Origin: JBFXAN01 sp050184225
Lineage (GTDB): Bacteria; Chloroflexota; Dehalococcoidia; CAUJGQ01
DNA length: 6,595 bases
Assembly: GCA_050184225.1 (NCBI GenBank)
Contig: JBFXAN010000259.1
Coordinates: 1 to 6,595 of the forward strand
Direction: 5' to 3'
Positions 1 to 5,380 of this stretch are shown one piece after another. Each line of letters starts with the position of its first letter. The stretch's first letter is position 1. The notes under the pieces were generated by a model. The model was not told where the DNA came from. It saw nothing but the letters and a program-made list of their open reading frames with translations, and ran no database searches. The position numbers and the translations under genes were made by a program.

Positions 1-1476
1 GCCTGCGATCGTCCCGAAGCTGTGATTGTTCAGCACGATCCATATGACGGCGGCCTTCTGCTCCACAGCAGTCGCCAAGGTGGCGGGGTTCTGGCCGAAG
101 GCGCCATCTCCCGCGAGAGACACAACCACTCGCTCGGGGCAGGCGATCTTCGCCCCGAGTGCCGCTGGCGGGCCAAAACCCATCGTCGCGAAGCCGCCGG
201 GGGTCAGAACCGTGCCGGGCTCGTAGACCGCAAATTGCTGGGCAACACCGTTCTTGCTCCATCCGGTGTCGGTGGTGATGAACGCATCGCGCGGAAGCAG
301 TTCGCGGACGATCGCCAGGATGCGCTCGGGGCGCATCGGGAATGCGTCGCTTGCGGCGTGGCTGGCATGCTCGGCCTGAAGGCGCGCCCTTGCTGTGGCG
401 ATCTCGGCAACGAGCGCCTGGTTCGTGACGCCCGACGGGACAACGCGCTTCGCGACGCGTAGCAGCACGTCGAGTGCGGAATCCAGATCCGCGACGGCGC
501 CGAGCTCAACCGGATAGTTGCGGCCAATCTCGTTGAGATCGATGTCGATCTGCATCAGTCGCGAAGGGGGAATGGCGAAGGTGAAGGTGGGATTCCAGGA
601 GCTGCAGTCGGATTCAGTGAAACGGGTGCCAAGCGCGAGAATGACATCCGCCATACGGCATTTCTCGTTGACGTATGACGTGCCCCAGAACCCGGTCAGG
701 CCCAGAGTCATCGGGTGGTCGTCCGGCAGCGTGCCCTTGGCGACCTGGGAATGGGCCACGGGAAGCGATAGATGGTCAACAAACCGGCGCAGCGCCTCTT
801 CGGCACCAGCGCGGATCACGCCACCGCCGACATAAATGACCGGCCGTTTTGCGGCCATCAGGGCGCGCACCATCTTCTCGGCGATCGTTTCATCGAGGGC
901 CGCCTTGTGGATTGCGGCCGGAGTAGCCGGCAGGCCTTCGAATAGAGAAGTGTCGATCTCCGTCGAGAAGACGTCCATCGGGACCGAGATCAGCACCGGC
1001 CCTGGTCTGCCGGATTCGGCCAAGCGGAACGCCTTCTCCAGGATCTCCGGAAAGAGCTCCGGAACGTCGACGCGCCACGCGCGCTTGACAAACGGGCGGT
1101 AGATCTCGGTCTGCGACGCGTCCGCGTGCAGGTTGATCTCCTGGAACGCATTCTTGCCGTAGAAGTAGCGGGGCACGTCGCCGGAAAGGATCACGATCGG
1201 TACCGAATCGAGAGCCGCGGTCGCGATACCAGTGACGGCATTGGTCAATCCGGGACCGACGTGGGTGAGCATCACCGAGGCGCGGCGACGGATTCGCGCA
1301 TAAGCGTCGGCGGCGTGGGCGGCGACCTGCTCGTGGCGGACGCTGACGAATTTTACAGGGCTGTTCGAAAGGGCGGTGAGCACGGCTATGTTGGTATGGC
1401 CGCACATGCCGAAGATATGCTGGACACCGCGTCTCTCGAGATACCGGACCAGTTGGTCGGAAATGGGCTTCTTCAA
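1..1476 (-). CDS. TPP-dependent enzyme, acetolactate synthase-like (3' end cut by window)
   Basis: This gene encodes a soluble thiamine-diphosphate enzyme of the acetolactate synthase/benzoylformate decarboxylase/oxalyl-CoA decarboxylase superfamily, which decarboxylates or ligates 2-oxo acids. The 492 visible codons are in one open frame. The N-terminal pyrimidine-binding domain (about residues 1-170) carries the catalytic glutamate in RHEQVAAHAADAYAR (Glu49) and the loop HVGPGLTNAVTG. A central domain (about 190-330) includes GFWGTSYVNEKCR and IDIDLNEIGRNYP. The C-terminal TPP-binding domain has the diphosphate/Mg motif GDG at 456-458, followed after 24 residues by NN at 483-484 and then HSFGTIAG at the edge. 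Family members are about 550-600 residues, so roughly 60-100 are missing. I chose a TTG start because AGGAGG lies 6 nt upstream (1483-1488); the first in-frame ATG is codon 24, inside the conserved domain. The P-loop reads FGMCGHTNIA rather than the FGYPGG of biosynthetic IlvB, so a catabolic role is likelier than branched-chain amino acid synthesis. The exact substrate is unknown. Confidence 0.88.
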   Translation of the reverse strand, partial: MKKPISDQLVRYLERRGVQHIFGMCGHTNIAVLTALSNSPVKFVSVRHEQVAAHAADAYARIRRRASVMLTHVGPGLTNAVTGIATAALDSVPIVILSGDVPRYFYGKNAFQEINLHADASQTEIYRPFVKRAWRVDVPELFPEILEKAFRLAESGRPGPVLISVPMDVFSTEIDTSLFEGLPATPAAIHKAALDETIAEKMVRALMAAKRPVIYVGGGVIRAGAEEALRRFVDHLSLPVAHSQVAKGTLPDDHPMTLGLTGFWGTSYVNEKCRMADVILALGTRFTESDCSSWNPTFTFAIPPSRLMQIDIDLNEIGRNYPVELGAVADLDSALDVLLRVAKRVVPSGVTNQALVAEIATARARLQAEHASHAASDAFPMRPERILAIVRELLPRDAFITTDTGWSKNGVAQQFAVYEPGTVLTPGGFATMGFGPPAALGAKIACPERVVVSLAGDGAFGQNPATLATAVEQKAAVIWIVLNNHSFGTIAG

Positions 1477-1482
1477 ATCTGT

Positions 1483-1488
1483 CCTCCT
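1483..1488 (-). promoter_or_regulatory. Ribosome binding site deciding the TTG start of the TPP enzyme
   Basis: A full consensus AGGAGG (minus strand) sits 6 nt before the TTG at 1476. No ATG or GTG with comparable spacing exists, so this site supports the rare TTG start. Confidence 0.7.
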
Positions 1489-1589
1489 CTGAGCTCCCGG
1501 TCTCGATCCCGTCGCCGACCGTGCCTCACTTCGCTCGGCGGCGCTCCGCGAAGCGACGAGCAAGGCTCTTCTCGAGCAGCGCATTTTAT

Positions 1590-1620
1590 GGAACGTCATT
1601 CTATGATAGAATGACGTTTG
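1590..1620. promoter_or_regulatory. Tandem IclR-type operator / perfect 27-bp palindrome
   Basis: The stretch 1592-1618 is a perfect inverted repeat with 13-bp arms around a single centre base (1605). It can be read as two 13-bp units, GGAAC-GTC-ATTCT (1590-1602) and AGAAT-GAC-GTTTG (1608-1620), separated by 5 bp, giving an 18-bp period. The same two-unit architecture occurs upstream of the TRAP operon at 4288-4318, and single units lie between the thiolase and regulator genes. IclR-family proteins bind short inverted repeats of this kind, often as tandem dimers. Assignment to the IclR protein encoded at 3333-4115 is inference. Confidence 0.65.
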
Positions 1621-1627
1621 ACTACAA
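1598..1627 (-). promoter_or_regulatory. Candidate sigma70-like promoter for the TPP enzyme, inside the palindrome
   Basis: On the minus strand TTGTAG (1627-1622) is followed after 18 bp by TAGAAT (1603-1598), a 5/6 match to TATAAT. The -10 element lies inside the palindrome, so a bound regulator would block polymerase. This would give a 5' untranslated leader of about 115 nt. The -35 matches only 3/6, so the call is tentative. Confidence 0.3.
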
Positions 1628-1767
1628 GGAGCCTGATCGCCGGGCGAACATCTCGACTTCCACCGGGCGGGGCCTTGGGGGAGGCTCAGGCCTCACCCCC
1701 CAATGACCGGGATTCCTTCATAGGGGGCGCGATTCCAGCTCCAAGCCGCGGGAGCGGGAGCTCCAGG
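1621..1767. other. Non-coding stretch between the palindrome and the transposase remnant
   Basis: Apart from the hairpin at 1675-1703, I see no gene here. The part from about 1704 to 1767 may be the leader of the insertion sequence whose transposase begins at 1768, since IS5-type elements have a short leader between the terminal repeat and the start codon. I could not identify a terminal inverted repeat or target duplication. Confidence 0.3.
1675..1703. other. GC-rich hairpin between the thiolase and the TPP enzyme
   Basis: The arms TTGGGGG..AGGC and GCCT..CCCCCCAA can pair around a short loop. It lies about 200 bp downstream of the thiolase stop on the minus strand and about 65 bp upstream of the transposase remnant. 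It may be a weak transcription stop or an insertion-sequence end. No T-run follows on either strand, so a Rho-independent terminator is not well supported. Confidence 0.25.
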
Positions 1768-1884
1768 ATGGCACGGTTCGATCTGAGCGACCGCGAGTGC
1801 GCCGTCATTCAGCCGCTGCTGCCGGATGAGCCTGGCGGGGTGCCGTCCGGACGACCGTCGGGTGTCGAACGGCATGAGTCCATG
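1768..1884 (+). pseudogene. Remnant of an IS5-family transposase N-terminus, frameshifted
   Basis: The frame starting at ATG 1768 reads MARFDLSDRECAVIQPLLP followed by DEPGGVPS, which closely resembles the N-terminus of IS5-family transposases (typically M.RFDL.D.EWAVI.PLLP...RGVPRVDDRRVLNGI). At about 1846-1850 the reading frame breaks. The expected continuation DDRRV.NG resumes in another frame at 1850-1873 (DDRRVSNGM), consistent with a net 2-base deletion. Past about 1880 the similarity fades and the sequence runs into the end of the thiolase gene. Only about 40 of roughly 250-270 transposase codons remain, with no DDE catalytic residues, so it cannot be functional. The family assignment rests on recalled motifs, not on a search. 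Confidence 0.62.
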
Positions 1885-1904
1885 GCCCGGTACGTGGGGG
1901 TCTA

Positions 1905-3137
1905 TCACGCGCGTTCGAGCGCGATCGCGATTCCCTGGCCAACGCCGATGCACATGGTGGCAATAGCGCGTGTTCCGCCGGTGGCCTGGAGCTCCAGAGC
2001 AGCCGAACCGGTGATCCTGGCTCCGGACATGCCTAGCGGGTGCCCTAGGGCGATCGCGCCGCCGTTGGGATTCACTCGCGGATCGTCGTCGGCGATGCCG
2101 ATGCTTCGAAGTGTCGCCAGGCTCTGGGAGGCAAAGGCTTCATTGAGTTCGATTACATCGAAATCGTCCAGTGTCATGCCGAGCCGATCGCAAAGCCGCG
2201 TCGTGGCCGCCGCCGGCCCGATCCCCATGATTCGGGGGAGGACCCCTGCAGTCGCACCGCCCAGGATGCGGGCGATCGGCGTCAGGCCGTGTTTCGCCGC
2301 CGCTTCCTCGGACGCGATGATCAGCGCTGTGGCGCCATCATTGACGCCCGAGGAGTTTCCGGCCGTCACCGATCCGTTGCTTCTGAACGGCGTCGGCAGT
2401 TTTGCCAAGGCTTCCAGCGTGGTTCCGGGCCGGGGATGCTCGTCGGCGCTCACGACGAGTTCTCCCTTCGGCGTTCGGACGGTGAGCTCCGTGATTTCCC
2501 GGGCGAGACGGCCGGTGGACGCGGCCTCGGCCGTCTTCATCTGCGACCGATGCGCGAACTGGTCCTGGTCGACGCGGGAGATGCCGTATTCAGCGGCGAC
2601 GTTCTCCGCCGTCTCGGGCATCGAATCGACGCCATACTGTTCCTTCATGATCGGATTGACGAAACGCCAGCCGATCGTCGTATCGTGGATCTCGTTTTGG
2701 CGCGAGAAGGCGGCCGCAGCCTTCGGCATCACGAAGGGTGCCCGGGACATGCTTTCAACCCCACCCGCGACGGCGAGCGAACATTCGCCCGACTTGATGG
2801 CACGGGCCGCGAAGATGATGGCGTCCATCCCCGAACCGCACAGGCGATTGATCGTGGTCCCAGGCAGGCTGGGAGGCAGTCCCGCGAGCAGGAGCGCCAT
2901 TCTGGCGACATTGCGGTTGTCCTCGCCTGCTTGGTTGGCGCAGCCCAGGATCACCTCGTCGGCGGCCTGCCAGTCGACGCCCGGGTATCGCCCCATGAGC
3001 GCCCTGAGGGGGACTGCCGCCAGATCGTCGGCGCGCACCGTCGCCAGCGCGCCGCCGAACCGGCCGATCGGCGTGCGGGTATAGCCGCAGATGAAGGCTT
3101 CCTTAGTCATCGCGGGAGCAGGAGCAATCGTTTGCAT
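1905..3137 (-). CDS. pcaF: 3-oxoadipyl-CoA thiolase (acetyl-CoA acyltransferase)
   Basis: This cytoplasmic thiolase cleaves 3-oxoadipyl-CoA with CoA to succinyl-CoA and acetyl-CoA, the last step of the beta-ketoadipate (and phenylacetate) pathways. The 410-residue protein has all thiolase hallmarks: the nucleophilic cysteine in NRLCGSGMDA (Cys100), GGVESMSRAPF, NEAFA, GGAIALGHPLG with His366, and the C-terminal acid/base cysteine in CIGVGQG (Cys396). The strings ICGYTRTPIGRFGG and GCANQAGEDNRNVARM are typical of the PcaF/PaaJ branch rather than of acetoacetyl-CoA thiolases. The start at 3137 has GAGGTGA 7 nt upstream (3145-3151). A second Met at codon 10 (3110) would give the usual family length of about 401 residues and shift the nucleophile to Cys91, but it has no ribosome binding site. 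The gene diverges from the IclR regulator across 195 bp containing two operator-like repeats. No CoA-transferase genes (pcaIJ) accompany it here, and it could serve another dicarboxyl 3-oxoacyl-CoA. Confidence 0.93.
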   Translation of the reverse strand: MQTIAPAPAMTKEAFICGYTRTPIGRFGGALATVRADDLAAVPLRALMGRYPGVDWQAADEVILGCANQAGEDNRNVARMALLLAGLPPSLPGTTINRLCGSGMDAIIFAARAIKSGECSLAVAGGVESMSRAPFVMPKAAAAFSRQNEIHDTTIGWRFVNPIMKEQYGVDSMPETAENVAAEYGISRVDQDQFAHRSQMKTAEAASTGRLAREITELTVRTPKGELVVSADEHPRPGTTLEALAKLPTPFRSNGSVTAGNSSGVNDGATALIIASEEAAAKHGLTPIARILGGATAGVLPRIMGIGPAAATTRLCDRLGMTLDDFDVIELNEAFASQSLATLRSIGIADDDPRVNPNGGAIALGHPLGMSGARITGSAALELQATGGTRAIATMCIGVGQGIAIALERA

Positions 3138-3177
3138 GGGCTGATCACCTCGCCGGAGTCCGTTTGAGGTCCTCCAA

Positions 3178-3196
3178 AACAGAATGGCATTCTGTT
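3178..3196. promoter_or_regulatory. IclR-type operator over the thiolase promoter
   Basis: A perfect 19-bp inverted repeat has arms AACAGAATG and CATTCTGTT around one base (3187). Its core AGAAT-GGC-ATTCT (3181-3193) matches the 5-3-5 architecture of the other sites in the window. It overlaps the proposed -10 of the thiolase promoter, so binding there should repress. Confidence 0.68.
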
Positions 3197-3221
3197 ATCA
3201 TTGTCGGCCGGCTGCGCGCAA
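3194..3221 (-). promoter_or_regulatory. Candidate thiolase promoter
   Basis: On the minus strand TTGCGC (3221-3216) is followed after 16 bp by GATAAC (3199-3194). The -10 abuts and partly overlaps the operator at 3178-3196. Transcription would begin around 3187, leaving a leader of about 50 nt with the ribosome binding site at 3145-3151. Confidence 0.35.
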
Positions 3222-3250
3222 CCGGCGTACCGGTCTGCCTGGGGCCGTTT

Positions 3251-3263
3251 GGAATGAAATTCT
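3251..3263. promoter_or_regulatory. IclR-type operator upstream of the iclR-family gene
   Basis: GGAAT-GAA-ATTCT is a near-perfect inverted repeat of the same 5-3-5 form as the site at 3181-3193. Its centre is 70 bp from that site. It lies directly upstream of the proposed -35 of the regulator gene, which fits autoregulation; sign of control is not decidable from position alone. Confidence 0.58.
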
Positions 3264-3264
3264 G

Positions 3265-3292
3265 TTGTCGTGGGGAATCGGCGGCGTATAAC
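3265..3292 (+). promoter_or_regulatory. Candidate promoter of the IclR-family regulator
   Basis: TTGTCG (3265-3270) and TATAAC (3287-3292) are separated by 16 bp. They lie about 40 bp upstream of the chosen start codon and right next to the operator at 3251-3263. Confidence 0.4.
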
Positions 3293-3332
3293 CTTGACGC
3301 CACCATGCAATGCGTCAACTTCTGAGGGCTCA

Positions 3333-4115
3333 ATGAACGGCGTACTCGAACGGACTCTCGGGATACTCGAGGTGCTCTGTCGCAACCCGAACGGTGCGCC
3401 GTTGCGTGAGATTGCCGAAAATTTGGGTATTCCACCGAGCGGCGCGCACCGGCTGCTGCAGGATCTGATACGGCTAGGTTATGTCCGGCAGGCGCGCGAG
3501 CAGGCCGATTATGTCCTAACCACCAAACTGGTTTCACTCGGCCTTAGCTTCCTCAGCGCCAGCGGTATCGTCGATGTTGCCCAGCCGGTGCTGGACGCGC
3601 TGGCGCAGGATTCGGGCGAGCTGATCCGTTTGGCGGTCGTGGACGGCGATCACTTGACATGGGTCGCTAAATCGCAGGGTGCCCGCATCGGGCTCCGCTA
3701 CGATCCCGACATGGGTGCCCACGCTCATCTTGCCTCGAGCGCCTCCGGGCACGCGTGGCTAATGACTATGTCGGACGAAAAGGCCTTGGAGCTTGTCGCG
3801 AAGCAGGGCTTCGGCACCGCCGAAGAGCATGGGCCGAATGCCCCGCTGATGACTACGCAGTTGCTGAAGTACCTCAAGGCCGCGCGAAACCGGGGGTACA
3901 GCGTTGCCATTGAAACATTTGCTCGTGGCATGACCGGAATGGCTGCGCCAGTACAGGCGGCCGGGGGCGCGGCGATCGGCGTCATCAGCATTTACGGGCC
4001 AACGGTCCGCATGACCGAAGAACGCATATCGCAATTGGGCCCGCGGCTCCTCGCGGGGGCCAAGGAATTGGCGACGACAAGCGCGGCCTCTTCTTTCTTT
4101 AATCATCGATCATAG
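3333..4115 (+). CDS. IclR-family transcriptional regulator
   Basis: This 260-residue protein is a complete IclR-family regulator, usually a tetramer that binds operator DNA and responds to a small organic acid. Residues 4-65 form the winged helix-turn-helix (LERTLGILEVLCRNPNG, LREIAENLGIPPSGAHRLLQDLIRLGYV), with a recognition helix near residues 35-47. Residues about 70-250 form the effector domain, including VAQPVLDALAQDSGELIRLAV, HLASSASGHAWL, NRGYSVAIETFARGMTGMAAPV and AIGVISIYGP. The start at 3333 is supported by GAGGG (3324-3328). An upstream in-frame GTG at 3270 would overlap the promoter and add an unconserved 21-residue tail. The gene is divergent to a 3-oxoadipyl-CoA thiolase and precedes a TRAP operon in the same direction after 284 bp. 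IclR members such as PcaR/PcaU control beta-ketoadipate genes, so a related effector is possible but not shown. It is the obvious candidate to bind the four operator regions in the window. Confidence 0.92.
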   Translation: MNGVLERTLGILEVLCRNPNGAPLREIAENLGIPPSGAHRLLQDLIRLGYVRQAREQADYVLTTKLVSLGLSFLSASGIVDVAQPVLDALAQDSGELIRLAVVDGDHLTWVAKSQGARIGLRYDPDMGAHAHLASSASGHAWLMTMSDEKALELVAKQGFGTAEEHGPNAPLMTTQLLKYLKAARNRGYSVAIETFARGMTGMAAPVQAAGGAAIGVISIYGPTVRMTEERISQLGPRLLAGAKELATTSAASSFFNHRS

Positions 4116-4267
4116 TTGCCCGCGCTCCCTGCGTTTCTGAATCGGGATTATTGCGGGCGCGAAGTTCGGGGAGCGCAGCCTGGTCGTCAGGGGGGCTGGA
4201 CGGGCAAGGCTCGTGCCGGCACGCGATCGCCGCCAACCCAGGCGACCCACCGACCATTTTTTGGAGC
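4116..4267. other. Intergenic sequence after the regulator, no gene seen
   Basis: This stretch has no convincing open frame with a ribosome binding site. A complementary pair, GCGCTCCC (4122-4129) and GGGAGCGC (4169-4176), could form an 8-bp stem with a 39-base loop, but no T-run follows, so a terminator call is not supported. The TRAP operon promoter and operator lie just downstream. Confidence 0.4.
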
Positions 4268-4297
4268 TTGACTCCCTTCGTTATATCAGAATAGCGT
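4268..4297 (+). promoter_or_regulatory. Candidate TRAP operon promoter region
   Basis: TTGACT (4268-4273) is a 5/6 match to the -35 consensus. With 18-bp spacing the -10 would be the weak TAGCGT (4292-4297), inside the operator. An alternative is TTGGAG (4261-4266) with TATATC (4283-4288) at 16 bp. Either places the operator across the -10/+1 region. Confidence 0.3.
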
Positions 4298-4318
4298 TCC
4301 GATCTAGAACAGCTTCCC
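4288..4318. promoter_or_regulatory. Tandem IclR-type operator upstream of the TRAP operon
   Basis: Two 13-bp units, AGAAT-AGC-GTTCC (4288-4300) and AGAAC-AGC-TTCCC (4306-4318), are separated by 5 bp, the same 18-bp period as at 1590-1620. The first is, on the other strand, GGAAC-GCT-ATTCT, closely matching GGAAC-GTC-ATTCT at 1590-1602. The site lies about 80-110 bp before the binding-protein start codon and links the transporter to the same regulator as the flanking catabolic genes. Regulator identity is inference. Confidence 0.58.
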
Positions 4319-4399
4319 ATATTCAATGGGGCGCCGCTGATTGCAGGCGAGCATTCGACCGCTGTCAATGCACTGCATACGAAGGGGAGGACGAAGCTC

Positions 4400-5380
4400 A
4401 TGGGAATCACGCGTCGCGCTTTAATGGCAGGAGCTACGGCGCTGCCTTTGGCCAGCATCGTTCGGAAGGCCAGAGCTGCCGTACAGCTGCGGATCGCCCA
4501 TTCCTCGCCTGAGAGCAGCCTGATCCACCAAGCGATGGAGCGATTCAAGGCGCAGGTTGAGGCGAAATCGGCCGGGGAGTGTCAAGTCCTCCTCTTTCCT
4601 AATGCCCAGCTTGGTGACGAGGGGCCGGTCGCCGAGGCGGTGGGTGCCGGCTCGATCGACATGGGATTGGGCGGTGTGGTCGATGCGATCGATCCGCGCC
4701 TGAGCGTAGTCTCCCTGCCGTTTCTCTTCAGGGAATTCGACGCGGTCCACCGAGTTCTAGACGGTGCCATCGGCGACGAGTTGTCGGCGATCGCGGAGGC
4801 TCGCGGATACAGTATTCTCGGCGTGCTTGATTCCGGCTTCCGCAGCTTCACCAACAACAAGAAACCGATCGAAGTGCCCGAAGACCTGCAGGGTCTCAAG
4901 ATGCGGTGTCCGCCGATCCCCGTCGCAATCGAAACCATGAAGGCGTTCGGCGCTATACCGCAGTCGATCCCCTATGGCGAGACCTACACCGCGCTTCAGT
5001 CTGGGGTCGTCGACGGCGCCGAGCCGGAACTGAGGGATTTCTTCGACGCCAAGTGGTTTGAGGTACAGAAATATCTGTCCCTCTCGAACTACATGTGGAT
5101 GGCGAACTACTGGTTCATGAACGCGGACCGGCTGAATGGTCTGAGCCAAGATCTTCGCGCCGTCGTCCGCGCCGCGGCCGAGGACACGCAGGGCTGGTAT
5201 CGGACAGCCATAGCGGATGTCTACAAGACGATCGTGGCGGATCTCGAGAAGGCCGGAGTCAAGGTCAACACAGTCGATACGGCTCCCTTCATTCCGCTGG
5301 CGCAACCGGTATACGAGATCTTCGCAGACGAATACGGTGCGGACTTGGTGGAGAGAGTCCGCGACGCGGCGATGCATTGA
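4400..5380 (+). CDS. dctP: TRAP transporter solute-binding protein, DctP family
   Basis: This is the periplasmic substrate-binding subunit (DctP/TAXI-independent type) of a tripartite ATP-independent transporter, which captures an organic acid anion and delivers it to the membrane subunits. The 326-residue length is normal for the family. The N-terminus MGITRRALMAGATALPLASIVRKARA has a twin-arginine (TRRALM), a hydrophobic stretch and a likely ARA|A cleavage near residue 26-27, suggesting Tat or Sec export. Family motifs are LRIAHSSPESSLIHQAMERFK (start of the mature protein), PFLFREFDAVHRVL, GFRSFTNNKKPI, DLQGLKMRCPPIPVAIETMKAFGA with the carboxylate-binding Arg169, and GETYTALQSGVVDGAE (193-208). 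The start has GGGGAGG (4384-4390) 9 nt upstream. Its stop overlaps the start of the next gene by one base. The symbol is a family name only: the ligand is unknown, although Arg169 indicates a carboxylate. Confidence 0.92.
   Translation: MGITRRALMAGATALPLASIVRKARAAVQLRIAHSSPESSLIHQAMERFKAQVEAKSAGECQVLLFPNAQLGDEGPVAEAVGAGSIDMGLGGVVDAIDPRLSVVSLPFLFREFDAVHRVLDGAIGDELSAIAEARGYSILGVLDSGFRSFTNNKKPIEVPEDLQGLKMRCPPIPVAIETMKAFGAIPQSIPYGETYTALQSGVVDGAEPELRDFFDAKWFEVQKYLSLSNYMWMANYWFMNADRLNGLSQDLRAVVRAAAEDTQGWYRTAIADVYKTIVADLEKAGVKVNTVDTAPFIPLAQPVYEIFADEYGADLVERVRDAAMH

Noticed and set aside
1144..1156. Operator-like GGAACGCATTCT within the TPP enzyme gene
   Set aside because: The half-sites are separated by 2 rather than 3 bases and it lies inside conserved coding sequence, so it is probably chance.
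22..1405. Several plus- and minus-strand frames over the TPP enzyme
   Set aside because: They overlap a gene with clear TPP-enzyme motifs in one continuous minus-strand frame and have low-complexity compositions.
1529..1553. CTTCGC...GCGAAG hairpin upstream of the TPP enzyme
   Set aside because: A 6-bp stem with a 13-base loop is expected often in GC-rich DNA, and no second copy is seen in the window.
1618..3084. Long plus-strand open frame (488 codons) across the thiolase region
   Set aside because: Most of it is antisense to the thiolase, which has full family motifs and a ribosome binding site; the open frame reflects GC-rich codon bias. Only its early part (1768-1850) carries the transposase remnant.
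2289..3167. Second plus-strand frame of 292 codons antisense to the thiolase
   Set aside because: It is arginine- and glycine-rich with no recognisable domain and no ribosome binding site, as expected for a shadow frame in GC-rich DNA.
3270..3332. Upstream GTG start for the IclR regulator
   Set aside because: It would overlap the proposed promoter, adds an unconserved tail, and lacks the ribosome binding site present before the ATG at 3333.
4122..4176. Inverted repeat after the regulator gene as a terminator
   Set aside because: The 8-bp stem encloses a loop of about 39 bases and no T-run follows.
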